NCBI GenBank assembly: GCA_031256195.1
Contig: JAIRRB010000204.1
Span: 1 to 41,499, forward strand
DNA: 41,499 nucleotides
From: Treponema sp.
Lineage (GTDB): Bacteria; Spirochaetota; Spirochaetia; Treponematales; Breznakiellaceae
Direction of reading: 5' to 3'
In this document: positions 8,898 to 18,389 of the stretch, piece after piece
How the letters are laid out: every line of letters starts with the position of its first letter
Position numbering within the stretch: the first letter of the stretch is position 1
The notes under the pieces: model-generated
The model's input: the letters and a program-made list of their open reading frames with translations, nothing else
The model's database searches: none
Told to the model about the DNA's origin: nothing
Translations under genes and position numbers: made by a program

Positions 8898-9064
8898 AAT
8901 GACAAATTTACCGAATTTGTCAGAAACAGTCAAGAGGTTGCTAGATCATAGCGCTCCCTCCGGTCACACCGGGTTAACTACCGTTGCTGTTTTCCCGGTT
9001 TCAACTAACTTCTTTCGATATCTCCTAATCACACCACGTCATAGGCGGGCGCGGTATTTTTTCC

Positions 9065-9093
9065 TTGACAATCCGGCCATATCGGGGCATTAT
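9065..9093 (+). promoter_or_regulatory. Sigma70-type promoter for the EF-G-like gene
   Basis: TTGACA - 17 nt - CATTAT, followed by SD AAAAAGGAG upstream of GTG 9123. Confidence 0.6.
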
Positions 9094-9122
9094 TAAAGAA
9101 AACGCTGAAAAAGGAGTCCCCT

Positions 9123-11204
9123 GTGAGCCATACGACAGACCAGATAAGAAATGTTACTATCGCCGGACACGGACAAACCGGTAAAACGACCCTGTTTGAA
9201 CATGTGCTGTTTGCCGGAGGGGTGATTCCCCGTGCGGAAACGCTGGAATCCGGCAAAACCACCGGCGATTCCAGCCCGGAAGAGATAGAACGGAAAATCT
9301 CGATACACGCCGCTATGGGTCATGTGGAGCGGAATGGCATAAAAATCAACTTTTTTGATACTCCCGGTTCCTCGGACTTCACTGGGGATGTGATTTTGAG
9401 TTTTAGGGCTTCGGAATTTGCCCTCTTAATGGTAGATGGACGCGCCGGCGTGCAGATTGAGACTGTTAAACTGTGGCGGAATCTGGATGACCGTAAAAAA
9501 CCACGGGGCGTTTTTATTGCCAGGCTGGATAACGACCAGGCTGACTTTGGCAAAACCCTTGCCGACATAAAGGAAAAATTCAAGATTGAACCGACGCCGG
9601 TAACGTTGCCTATGGGTTCAGGCGGTTCGTTCAAGGGCGTTATTGACGTACTGCACGAAAAAGCGTATTTTATCGCCGGTGACGCGGTTGAAAAAGAAGG
9701 CCCCATCCCCGATGAATATAAAGATGCGGTGGCGGCGGCGCGTGAAAAATTAATCGAAGCGGCCGCCGAAGGTGATGACACCCTCATGGAGCATTACATC
9801 GACAAGGGGTCGCTGTCGCCGGAAGAAATGAAAAAGGGGCTGATTGAGGCTCTGGCGGAAAACAAGTACATTCCCGCCTTTGCCGGTGCCGCGCTGAAAA
9901 ATTCCGGCATTGTGCCGCTCATTGATTTTATCGCCGATGCGGGCCCCAATCCCCGGACGGCAAAAGATACTGTGTTGAGCGCAGAGGATACAGAAACCGA
10001 AGTTCCCCTGGACCCGGACAAGCCCTTTTCGGCGCTGGTCATTAAAACAACCTATGATCAATTTTCCGGCAAACTTTCCTGGGTAAAGGTGATTTCAGGC
10101 AAACTGGCGGCGGATACCGAAGCCTATAATGTTTCGGAAAATAAAAAAGAGCGTGTCGGCAAAATCTACACTTGTCAGGGTAAAAAACTGGAAGAAGTAC
10201 GGGAACTGTTTGCCGGTGATGTGGGCATTATCACCAAGTCCGCCACCCTCAAAACCAATGACACTTTGGCCGCCGCGGACAGCAGCCTTAATTTTGTGCA
10301 TCTGCGCCTGCCGGAACCGGTACACTCGGTGGCAGTTAACGCGGTTGCCAAAAAAGATGATGATAAACTCGGCGAATTTCTGGTACGCGCCGCGGAGGAA
10401 GATAAAACCTTCCGCTATAATTTTAACGGCGAAACCAAGGAAACGGTTATTTCCGGCATGGGCGAACTGCAAATTAACATCATCCTGGACAAAATCAAAA
10501 CCAATCAAAAAATTGAGATTGAAACCCATATTCCCAAAGTCGCCTACCGGGAGACAATCGGCAAAAAAGCCGGCGCTGAATATACCCACAAAAAACAGAC
10601 CGGCGGCCACGGTCAGTACGGAAAAGTGCTGCTGGAAATCGCCCCTCTGCCCCGCGGTGAAAATTACCAGTTTATCAACGCCATTTTTGGCGGAGCTATC
10701 CCCAAAAACTACATTCCCGGCGTAGAAAAGGGCGTGCTGGAAGGTATGGCCCACGGCACTATGGCCAGTTATCCCGTTGTGGATGTTGAAGTAAAAGTCG
10801 TGGACGGCAAGTATCACCCGGTTGATTCTTCGGAATTGTCGTTCAAGTTGGCTGCGCGTAACGCCTTCCGGGACGCCATGCGCCAGGCCAATCCCACCCT
10901 GCTGGAACCGGTTATGAATCTGACGGTCTTTGTAGAGGAAAAATACCTCGGCGATGTGATGAGCGACCTTTCCGGCAAGCGAGGAAAAATACTTGGTCAG
11001 GATTCAGCGGGCGGCATTGCGGAAATACGCGCGGAGGTTCCCCAGGCGGAACTGCTGCGTTATTCGATAGACCTGCGTTCGATTACATCGGGTACCGGTT
11101 CATTTGCCGTAGCCTTTGACCACTATGCGCCGATTTCAGGCCGCATTGCCGATGATGTTATTAAAGCCAGGGAGTCCTTCAAGGTTCAGGAAGCCGACGA
11201 ATAA
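9123..11204 (+). CDS. Elongation factor G-like translational GTPase (EF-G2 type paralogue)
   Basis: 693 aa; G1 GHGQTGKTT, G3 DTPG, KQTGGHGQYGKV, domain IV/V YHPVDSSELSFKLAARNAFRDAM, MSDLSGKRGKILGQD. Divergent G1 and G4 motifs indicate it is not the canonical EF-G. Confidence 0.9.
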   Translation: MSHTTDQIRNVTIAGHGQTGKTTLFEHVLFAGGVIPRAETLESGKTTGDSSPEEIERKISIHAAMGHVERNGIKINFFDTPGSSDFTGDVILSFRASEFALLMVDGRAGVQIETVKLWRNLDDRKKPRGVFIARLDNDQADFGKTLADIKEKFKIEPTPVTLPMGSGGSFKGVIDVLHEKAYFIAGDAVEKEGPIPDEYKDAVAAAREKLIEAAAEGDDTLMEHYIDKGSLSPEEMKKGLIEALAENKYIPAFAGAALKNSGIVPLIDFIADAGPNPRTAKDTVLSAEDTETEVPLDPDKPFSALVIKTTYDQFSGKLSWVKVISGKLAADTEAYNVSENKKERVGKIYTCQGKKLEEVRELFAGDVGIITKSATLKTNDTLAAADSSLNFVHLRLPEPVHSVAVNAVAKKDDDKLGEFLVRAAEEDKTFRYNFNGETKETVISGMGELQINIILDKIKTNQKIEIETHIPKVAYRETIGKKAGAEYTHKKQTGGHGQYGKVLLEIAPLPRGENYQFINAIFGGAIPKNYIPGVEKGVLEGMAHGTMASYPVVDVEVKVVDGKYHPVDSSELSFKLAARNAFRDAMRQANPTLLEPVMNLTVFVEEKYLGDVMSDLSGKRGKILGQDSAGGIAEIRAEVPQAELLRYSIDLRSITSGTGSFAVAFDHYAPISGRIADDVIKARESFKVQEADE

Positions 11205-12263
11205 TTAACCCCTGAATTGTTCCGCTGTACGGATAAATACTTCGACCAGCGCCGGATCAAACTGAGTTCCGCTGCCTTCGGTGATAATCCGTATCGCTTC
11301 TTCGTGGGTAAAGGCTTTTTTGTAGGGGCGAACCGAGGTGAGCGCGTCGTATACATCGGCAATCGCCATGATACGGCCCAGCAGGGGTATTTTATTTTCT
11401 TTAAGCCCGCGGGGATAACCTGAACCGTCCCATTTTTCATGGTGGCTGGCGGCAAAGATTTTCGCGTAATTTAAAAAATCACTTTCCTTCGTCAGGGTTT
11501 CAACCTTTTCAATTATCCGCTCGCCAAAACTCGTGTGTTTTTTCATTTCTGCAAATTCTTCATCGCTGAGTTTTCCGGGTTTTTTAAGAATGCTGTCGTC
11601 AATGGATATTTTGCCTACGTCATGGAGCTGGCAGGACTGGAGCAGCAGGTTTACATTCCAGCCTTTTGTTTCTTCCCGGTAAGTACCGTTTTTTTCAATT
11701 TCTTCCAGCAGAATTTTTACTCCACGCCGGGTTCGTTCTATGTGACCACCGGTAATGTCATCGCGGCATTCTACCAGTTCCGCCATTGTTTTAAGGAGGG
11801 CATCCTGCAACTCCAGAATATTTTGCGTTTTTTCTTCAACCATTTTTTGCAAATTTTCATTGAAGTATTGCAATTCTTTCCGCTGATCTTCTACCAGCAA
11901 ATGCACCTCGATACGTTTGAGCAGCAGCGGCGGCTGGAACGGCTTGGTAATATAATCAATGGCCCCCAGAGAAAGTCCCTCAAGTTCATCGCCCGATTCG
12001 GTACGGGCAGTAAGAAAAACCACGGGAATGTCTTTTGTCTGCGGTTTTGACTTGAGGATTTTTATTGCCTCGTAGCCGTTCATCTCCGGCATATCCACAT
12101 CCAGCAGAATCATGACGGGGCTGTTGTTTTCCAAAAGGCTGAACATTTTTTCCGCCGAGGGCGCAGTGGCAACGGCATATCTTTCCGCCAGCACATTTTT
12201 ACCAATCCGCAGATTTGCAGGATTATCGTCTACCAAAATAATCAGTTTCTTTTCACTTTCCAT
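11205..12263 (-). CDS. Response regulator with HD-GYP domain (putative c-di-GMP phosphodiesterase)
   Basis: 352 aa; REC domain ILVDDNPANLRIGKNVLAERY..MILLDVDMPEMNGYEAI, then HDVGKISIDDSILKKPGKLSDEEFAEMKKHTSFGERIIE..HHEKWDGSGYPRGL. Confidence 0.93.
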   Translation of the reverse strand: MESEKKLIILVDDNPANLRIGKNVLAERYAVATAPSAEKMFSLLENNSPVMILLDVDMPEMNGYEAIKILKSKPQTKDIPVVFLTARTESGDELEGLSLGAIDYITKPFQPPLLLKRIEVHLLVEDQRKELQYFNENLQKMVEEKTQNILELQDALLKTMAELVECRDDITGGHIERTRRGVKILLEEIEKNGTYREETKGWNVNLLLQSCQLHDVGKISIDDSILKKPGKLSDEEFAEMKKHTSFGERIIEKVETLTKESDFLNYAKIFAASHHEKWDGSGYPRGLKENKIPLLGRIMAIADVYDALTSVRPYKKAFTHEEAIRIITEGSGTQFDPALVEVFIRTAEQFRG

Positions 12264-12274
12264 GTTTGTTCCTT

Positions 12275-15200
12275 TTATTTATCGCTTAACAATTCCTCAA
12301 CGGTTTTCAGGGCGCTGTCAAATTCAGTCATTAACACATCATCAGATATTTTTTCCGCCATTTTTTTTGTTTCTGCATCCAGCGGTTTCTGATTCAGTTC
12401 ATCCAGAATACGGTCAATTTCGGAAGCGTTCTGGGATTTCAGCGCTTCGGCAAGTTTATGGAAGAGGGGAATACAGGCGCTTATATCTGTTCCCCGGTTT
12501 GTATCCGCCGGAGTACCCCCCCCTCCCCCCCCTTGAGAATCCAGGGCAGCGCGGATATTTTTTCCTAATTCCGCAAGCTGCTGCGCAAAGACGGGCAAAT
12601 TTCTGCGGATAAAAGCCGCATCACCGGTCTTACCTACGGATTCAAGTCCCGCGGCCTGGGCCGATATTTCCGCCGCTCCGATAGAAGCGGATGCGCTTTT
12701 CAAAGCGTGAACATGGGTCACCAATGCGGACAAGGTATCTTCTTCCGGCGTTTTTTGCAGCAGCGGCAGCCGTTCTTCTATATCTTTGCAGAACAGGGAC
12801 AACACCTGCTTATAAGCGGCCAAAGTCCCGCCGGTCAAGGTAATGCCTTTTGCCGTATCAACGCCGGGAATGTTGAAGTTTTGATTCTGTTCTGTGCTGC
12901 CTGTTAATTGTTCCCTGTTTTCCGCCCTCTGTTCCCGTTTCTCTTTCGATATCCAGCGGTCAAGAATTTCATCCAGTTTGGAAACATCTATCGGTTTGGC
13001 AAGAAAATCATTGAAGCCGTTTTCAATAAACATTTCCCGCATACCGACGACGGCGTTGGCTGTCAATGCGATTATGGGTATTTGCTGATTGAGCGAAGTC
13101 TTTTTCTGTTGTTCTTTTTCCCAGGCGCGTATGGCTGCCGTCGCTTCGATGCCGTCCATTTCAGGCATCATGTGGTCCATAAGCACCACATCGTACCCGT
13201 GTTTTTCCAAAGCTGCCTGCTTCACCATTTCGATGGCCTGCAAACCGTTGAGACAGGTATCCACCGCCACCCGGTAAGGGGAAAGGAGGCCCTCGGCCAC
13301 TTTAAGGTTGGTAGAAATGTCATCTACCACCAGAATCCGCGCATGGGGGAAACTGAAACAGGCTGTGCCGGAATCTTTAACATAACCTTTGTTGTCCATT
13401 CTGCCGTTGAGAATGTTGGCAATCGACAAAGACTGTGCCGGCAGAGACATGAAACGTACATGAGGAATAAAAAAATCCGTTCCCCATTCTACCATCAGGG
13501 CAAGAGACGGTTTTTTGCCGCCGGGGAAAACCGTATCGGACTGCTCCAGCAGCGGTTTAATTTTTTCATAGAGGCTGTAACCGGAGAATACATAGAACCA
13601 TTTTTCACGGCGCAGGGCCGCGGCAAAGTCATCCTGGTTCGTTACTATGGTATGGGGAACGTTCATATTTTCCAGAGACCAGCGTACTGATTCGGCGTAG
13701 ACAGCCCGGTCTTCATAGACCAGCGTTTTCTTGTTCTCCGGTTCTTCCACCGCCGCAAGGGGGATGTTTGATTCAATGCGCTGGGGAATAATTACCGTGA
13801 AGGTACTGCCCTTGCCGTACTCGCTTTCCATGCTTATATTCCCGTCCATGGCGATGCAGAGCTGCCGGGTTATCGCCAGACCCAGACCGGTCCCCTCGAT
13901 GCCCCGGTTTTTCCTGGTATCTACCTGAACAAATTCACCGAACAATTTTTCCTGATCTTCCGGCTTAATCCCTTTTCCGGTATCGGCAACGGTAATTTTC
14001 AGCCAAATCTGTTCCGCTTCCCGCTCCTGTACGGTAATGGTTAAACCGATGTGTCCTTTGTCCGAATATTTTACCGCGTTGGACAGAAGGTTAAGGAGTA
14101 TCTGCCGCAGCCGCACTTCATCCCCCACGAGGCTGTTGGGAATATTTCCGTCTATGTTGGTAAGAAACCGGAGCGGTTTTTCTCCGATGCGCATACAAAT
14201 AATGTTGACCGTGTCGCTGACCAGGGATGCAATCAGGTATTTAACGGGGATGATTTCCAGTTTGCCCGCTTCGATTTTTGAAAAATCCAGAATATCATTG
14301 ACGATGGATACAAGATTGTTTCCCGCCTGTTTGATGTCCTGCACATACCCCCGAACTTCGCCGGAAAGTTCTTTCCGCAACGCCAGTTCCGCCATGCCGA
14401 TAATGGCATTCATGGGGGTGCGTATCTCGTGGCTCATGCTGGCAAGAAATGTCGATTTTGATTTATTGTTTTCATCGGCGCGCATTTTTGCGGCGGAAAA
14501 ACGCAGCAGTATGAAACACAACGACAGGGAAAGAACAAATCCCAATGAAATTAAAATTGTGGCGGAGACATAGAGGTCATTATTAAACTCATGATAGGGA
14601 GTTACGATACCCACATACCAGCCGTTAAATATCTGTCTGAAAAAAACGATGGCTGTATCGCCGTTGGGGTCGATTACCCGGCGGGCAAACACCGCTCCGC
14701 CGGAACGTAAAGTCCGGGCGATTTCCTCATAGCTCTTGTCTAAATCCTGAAGCTGGTATCCCATCAATGCCCTGTCCGGATGGGATATAAGAGTCATACC
14801 CCGGTTGAGAAGCATACCGTAGCCGCCCGGGGCCAGTTTCAGAGAATCTATATATTCCGTCAGCCAGCGAATATTAATGTCCACGCTGAGAATACCCGCT
14901 ATGTCGCCATCCTTAATATCTATGTTTCGTACCGCGGAAATAATAAAGTCACCGGTGCGGGCATCCTCGTAGGGCGCGGTATAAGCTATATTTCTGCCGC
15001 TGCGTATCGCCGTCTGATACCAGGGCCGCTTTTGGGGGATGTAATCGTCTGAGGCATCAAACCCCATACTGTTGTAAAATTCCCCGTTGATAAACCCGTA
15101 AATACCATAATACTCCAGCAGCCCCTGCTCCCGCCGCCGCATCCATTCGGTAGTAATGGTAAGGTAGTCAAGAATATCCTGACGGGAAGCGTTTTGGACG

Positions 15201-15457
15201 ACCATATTTTCTATCACATAATAGGAATTAATCAGCGTTGTTTCCGCTTCTGAAAGGCTGGCTCTGATATTCGCCTCTGCGGTATAAATCATATCCTCCG
15301 CCCCGGTTAAAAGGCGGTTGCGCAGAATACGGCCGATAAAGAAATAGCCTACCAGGGCCATTAATGCGAAAGCCGCGAATACGAAAATAAATTCGCGATA
15401 ATTACGCCGGAACGCCTTGCTCGCGTTCATTTTCTTTACCATCTGCTTCATCACCAC
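12275..15457 (-). CDS. Hybrid sensor histidine kinase: Cache-like sensor, HisKA, HATPase, degenerate REC, REC, Hpt, C-terminal extension
   Basis: 1060 aa; extracytoplasmic Cache-like N-terminus, [42 protein letters not shown]-type HATPase motif, [51 protein letters not shown] (Hpt). Confidence 0.93.
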   Translation of the reverse strand: MVMKQMVKKMNASKAFRRNYREFIFVFAAFALMALVGYFFIGRILRNRLLTGAEDMIYTAEANIRASLSEAETTLINSYYVIENMVVQNASRQDILDYLTITTEWMRRREQGLLEYYGIYGFINGEFYNSMGFDASDDYIPQKRPWYQTAIRSGRNIAYTAPYEDARTGDFIISAVRNIDIKDGDIAGILSVDINIRWLTEYIDSLKLAPGGYGMLLNRGMTLISHPDRALMGYQLQDLDKSYEEIARTLRSGGAVFARRVIDPNGDTAIVFFRQIFNGWYVGIVTPYHEFNNDLYVSATILISLGFVLSLSLCFILLRFSAAKMRADENNKSKSTFLASMSHEIRTPMNAIIGMAELALRKELSGEVRGYVQDIKQAGNNLVSIVNDILDFSKIEAGKLEIIPVKYLIASLVSDTVNIICMRIGEKPLRFLTNIDGNIPNSLVGDEVRLRQILLNLLSNAVKYSDKGHIGLTITVQEREAEQIWLKITVADTGKGIKPEDQEKLFGEFVQVDTRKNRGIEGTGLGLAITRQLCIAMDGNISMESEYGKGSTFTVIIPQRIESNIPLAAVEEPENKKTLVYEDRAVYAESVRWSLENMNVPHTIVTNQDDFAAALRREKWFYVFSGYSLYEKIKPLLEQSDTVFPGGKKPSLALMVEWGTDFFIPHVRFMSLPAQSLSIANILNGRMDNKGYVKDSGTACFSFPHARILVVDDISTNLKVAEGLLSPYRVAVDTCLNGLQAIEMVKQAALEKHGYDVVLMDHMMPEMDGIEATAAIRAWEKEQQKKTSLNQQIPIIALTANAVVGMREMFIENGFNDFLAKPIDVSKLDEILDRWISKEKREQRAENREQLTGSTEQNQNFNIPGVDTAKGITLTGGTLAAYKQVLSLFCKDIEERLPLLQKTPEEDTLSALVTHVHALKSASASIGAAEISAQAAGLESVGKTGDAAFIRRNLPVFAQQLAELGKNIRAALDSQGGGGGGTPADTNRGTDISACIPLFHKLAEALKSQNASEIDRILDELNQKPLDAETKKMAEKISDDVLMTEFDSALKTVEELLSDK

Positions 15458-15463
15458 TTTAGT

Positions 15464-18193
15464 TTATGGTAGTGCGCCGGACACCTGCGTCCGGAGGCTG
15501 CCAATAATTTTCAGCGCGTTGTCGAATTCTGTCATAAGTACATCATCGGAAATTTTTTCCAGCGCTTCTTTAATCGGCGCCTCCAGCGGCTTTTGGTTGA
15601 GTTCTTCCAAAATCCGGTCGATGTCAGCGGCTTTTTGGGCCTTCAGGGCCAATTCAAGACTGCATAACAGGGACACCAGCGCCGCAGAATCGCCTGCTGT
15701 TTGTCCGGCGGCGTTGTTATTCGTCATGCCGCCGCTGTCTTTGGCCGCTTCCGTCGCGGCGCTGATGTTTCCGGCCAGTTCCGCAAGCCGCTGCGCAAAA
15801 ACGGGCAGATTTTCACGGATAAAAGCCATGTCTCCGGTCTTACCTGCGGCTTCAAGTCCCGCGGCCTGGGCCGATACTTCCGCCGCTCCAATGGAAGCGG
15901 ACGCGCTTTTCAGGGCGTGAACATGGGTTACAAACGCGGGCAGGGCTTCCGGCGCTTTTTGCAGCAGCGGCAGCCGTTCTTCCACATCTTTGCAGAACAG
16001 GGACAATACCTGCTTATAGGCGGCCAAAGTTCCGCCGGTCATGGCGATGCCTTTTGCCGTATCAATGCCGGGGATGCTGAGGTTCTGATTCTGTTCTTTG
16101 TTATCGGTTAATCGCCCCTCGTTACCTCTTTCCCTTTTCTCTTTTGGTATCCAGCGGTCAAGAGCTTCATCAAGTTTGGAAACATCTACCGGTTTGGCAA
16201 GAAAATCATTGAAACCGTTTTTGATAAACATTTCCCGCATACCCACAACGGCATTGGCTGTCAGCGCTATAATGGGCATGGTACGGAAGCGTTCGCCTTC
16301 CAGTGCGCGGATGACTGCCGTTGCCTCGATACCGTCCATCTCCGGCATCATGTGATCCATGAATACGATGTCATATTTATTGCGTTTTACCATTTCGATG
16401 GCCTGCAAACCGTTGAAACAGGTTTCCACCGTTGCCTGATAGGGGGCAAGGAGGCCCTCGGCTACCTTGAGGTTAGTGGCAATGTCGTCTACCACCAGCA
16501 GCCGCGCACGGGGAATGGTGAACCGTATCGCATCGGAAACGCCGGGGCCTTCAAAGTAGTCCCGGCGGTCCGCCTTGCCGTTCAGGGTATTGGCAATGGA
16601 CAGGGACTGCACCGGCAGGGACACAAAACGTACATGGGGAATATAGGCTTCGGTACCCCATTCCACCATCAGGGCCAAAGGCGGTCTGCGGCTGCCGGGA
16701 AAAGCGGTATCGGGCTGTTCCATGAGCGGTTTGATTTTTTCATAAAGGCCGTAGCCGGAAAATACATAGAACCATTCTTCCCGGTACAGGGCTGCCGCAA
16801 AATCATCCTGATTCGTTACCATAGTATAGGGAACCCGCATGTTTTCCAGAGACCAGCATACCGATTTTGCGTAATTCACCCTGCCTTCGTAAACCAGAAT
16901 TTTTTTGTTCGCCGCATCCACCACCGCGGCAAAAGGCTCCGGTGAATCAATAACCTGGGGAATAATAACGGTAAACGTACTGCCGGCGCCATACTCGCTT
17001 TCCATGGTTATATCCCCGCCCATAACATGGCAGAGCCGCCGGGTAATCGCTAAACCAAGTCCTGTCCCCTCAATGCCCCGGTTTTTTTTCGTATCAACCT
17101 GAACAAAATCGCCGAAAAGTTTTGCCTGATCTTCCGGCTTAATCCCCTTGCCGGTATCAGATATCATGATTTCGAGCCATACCTGTTTACCTTCCTGCTT
17201 CTGTATCATAATGGATAAACCGATATGCCCCCTTTCCGAATACTTTACCGCATTGGACAAGAGGTTAAGGATGATCTGTCGCAGCCGCACCTCATCCCCG
17301 ATAAGACTGTTGGGAATATTCCCGTCTATATTGGTATAGAACCGTATCGGTTTTTCCATAAGCCGCATACGAATAATATTAACCGTATCATTGACCAGAG
17401 ATGAAAGCAGGTAATTGATGGGGATTATCTCCATCTTACCCGCTTCGATTTTTGAAAAATCCAGAATGTCGTTAATGATTGAAATAAGATTATTCCCCGC
17501 CTGTTTAATGTCCTGCGCATAGCCGCGGGCTTCACCGGAAAGTTCTCCCCGCAGCAGCAGTTCCGCCATGCCGGTAATGGCATTCATGGGGGTGCGTATC
17601 TCGTGGCTCATGCTGGCAAGAAAATTGCTCTTGGTGCGGTTTGCCGCCTCGGCTTCCCCTTTAAGTTCCTGCAGGCGGTGGTTCTGGTTTTCTATCAGCC
17701 GGTCTTTGGTTTTCCGGGTGCTTTCTATCACGACCATCACGGCGAAAACCAGAAAATAACTTACCAGCATACGAATTGAAAAATCAAGAAGGTAGTCAAA
17801 ATGCGCCATGCCGGGGACAAACATTTCCAGAGAAATCATCACTCCAAGAATCGCCGAAAAAATTATACCGTAACGCATCCCCAACAGCATGATAGCCAGC
17901 GAAGGATACATATAGATAAACAGAAAATTCGCCCCGCCGGCTTCCCCGGTCCATGTTATCATAACGCAGAGTATGGCGTAAAAAATCATCATCGTAGTGG
18001 CCGGAATAAACTGCCGTATCTTTGTTCGGGCCAGTACGAATGACATCATAGCCAAAACTATCATGCTGCAACAAACAACCCCCGTAAAATACTGCCCGAC
18101 CATGAGATTCAGAACGGCAAACGCCGCAAGAATGGCAGAACCCAAAAAGATAATGCTGTTCATCAGCACATACCGGATCAGGTAATCGGACAT
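15464..18193 (-). CDS. Hybrid sensor histidine kinase paralogue with multi-TM N-terminus: HisKA, HATPase, degenerate REC, REC, Hpt
   Basis: Same transmitter/receiver/Hpt as the neighbour ([64 protein letters not shown]). Start set at MSDYLIRYV (AAGGAAGGGG SD) rather than the track TTG at 18316, which lies in promoter-like sequence. Confidence 0.9.
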   Translation of the reverse strand: MSDYLIRYVLMNSIIFLGSAILAAFAVLNLMVGQYFTGVVCCSMIVLAMMSFVLARTKIRQFIPATTMMIFYAILCVMITWTGEAGGANFLFIYMYPSLAIMLLGMRYGIIFSAILGVMISLEMFVPGMAHFDYLLDFSIRMLVSYFLVFAVMVVIESTRKTKDRLIENQNHRLQELKGEAEAANRTKSNFLASMSHEIRTPMNAITGMAELLLRGELSGEARGYAQDIKQAGNNLISIINDILDFSKIEAGKMEIIPINYLLSSLVNDTVNIIRMRLMEKPIRFYTNIDGNIPNSLIGDEVRLRQIILNLLSNAVKYSERGHIGLSIMIQKQEGKQVWLEIMISDTGKGIKPEDQAKLFGDFVQVDTKKNRGIEGTGLGLAITRRLCHVMGGDITMESEYGAGSTFTVIIPQVIDSPEPFAAVVDAANKKILVYEGRVNYAKSVCWSLENMRVPYTMVTNQDDFAAALYREEWFYVFSGYGLYEKIKPLMEQPDTAFPGSRRPPLALMVEWGTEAYIPHVRFVSLPVQSLSIANTLNGKADRRDYFEGPGVSDAIRFTIPRARLLVVDDIATNLKVAEGLLAPYQATVETCFNGLQAIEMVKRNKYDIVFMDHMMPEMDGIEATAVIRALEGERFRTMPIIALTANAVVGMREMFIKNGFNDFLAKPVDVSKLDEALDRWIPKEKRERGNEGRLTDNKEQNQNLSIPGIDTAKGIAMTGGTLAAYKQVLSLFCKDVEERLPLLQKAPEALPAFVTHVHALKSASASIGAAEVSAQAAGLEAAGKTGDMAFIRENLPVFAQRLAELAGNISAATEAAKDSGGMTNNNAAGQTAGDSAALVSLLCSLELALKAQKAADIDRILEELNQKPLEAPIKEALEKISDDVLMTEFDNALKIIGSLRTQVSGALP

Positions 18194-18349
18194 GCTGAAT
18201 TCCCCTTCCTTTTTATATCTCCCCGATGTAGCGATATTGATGAACAGGCGTATTAATCGTTTTGTCTTTGGCTTCTTCATTTTCTTGTTATAATATAATA
18301 CCAAAAATTGTATCAAAAAGCCATATTGTATCGGGCAACAGGCCGCCCG

Positions 18350-18378
18350 TTAACATTCCCGGTTAAAACAGGTATAAT
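18350..18378 (+). promoter_or_regulatory. Sigma70-type promoter for the DnaJ-domain gene
   Basis: TTAACA - 17 nt - TATAAT, 11 nt before the ATG at 18390. Confidence 0.65.
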
Positions 18379-18389
18379 AACCCGCGGCG

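Noticed and set aside
10095-10817. 240-aa minus ORF inside the EF-G-like gene
   Set aside because: Shadow ORF; low-complexity Phe/Gly-rich translation typical of antisense frames.
12908-13690. 260-aa + ORF (and similar frames at 14037-14573 and 16352-16945) opposite the kinases
   Set aside because: Antisense frames of conserved kinase domains. Their mutual similarity just mirrors the paralogy of the kinases.
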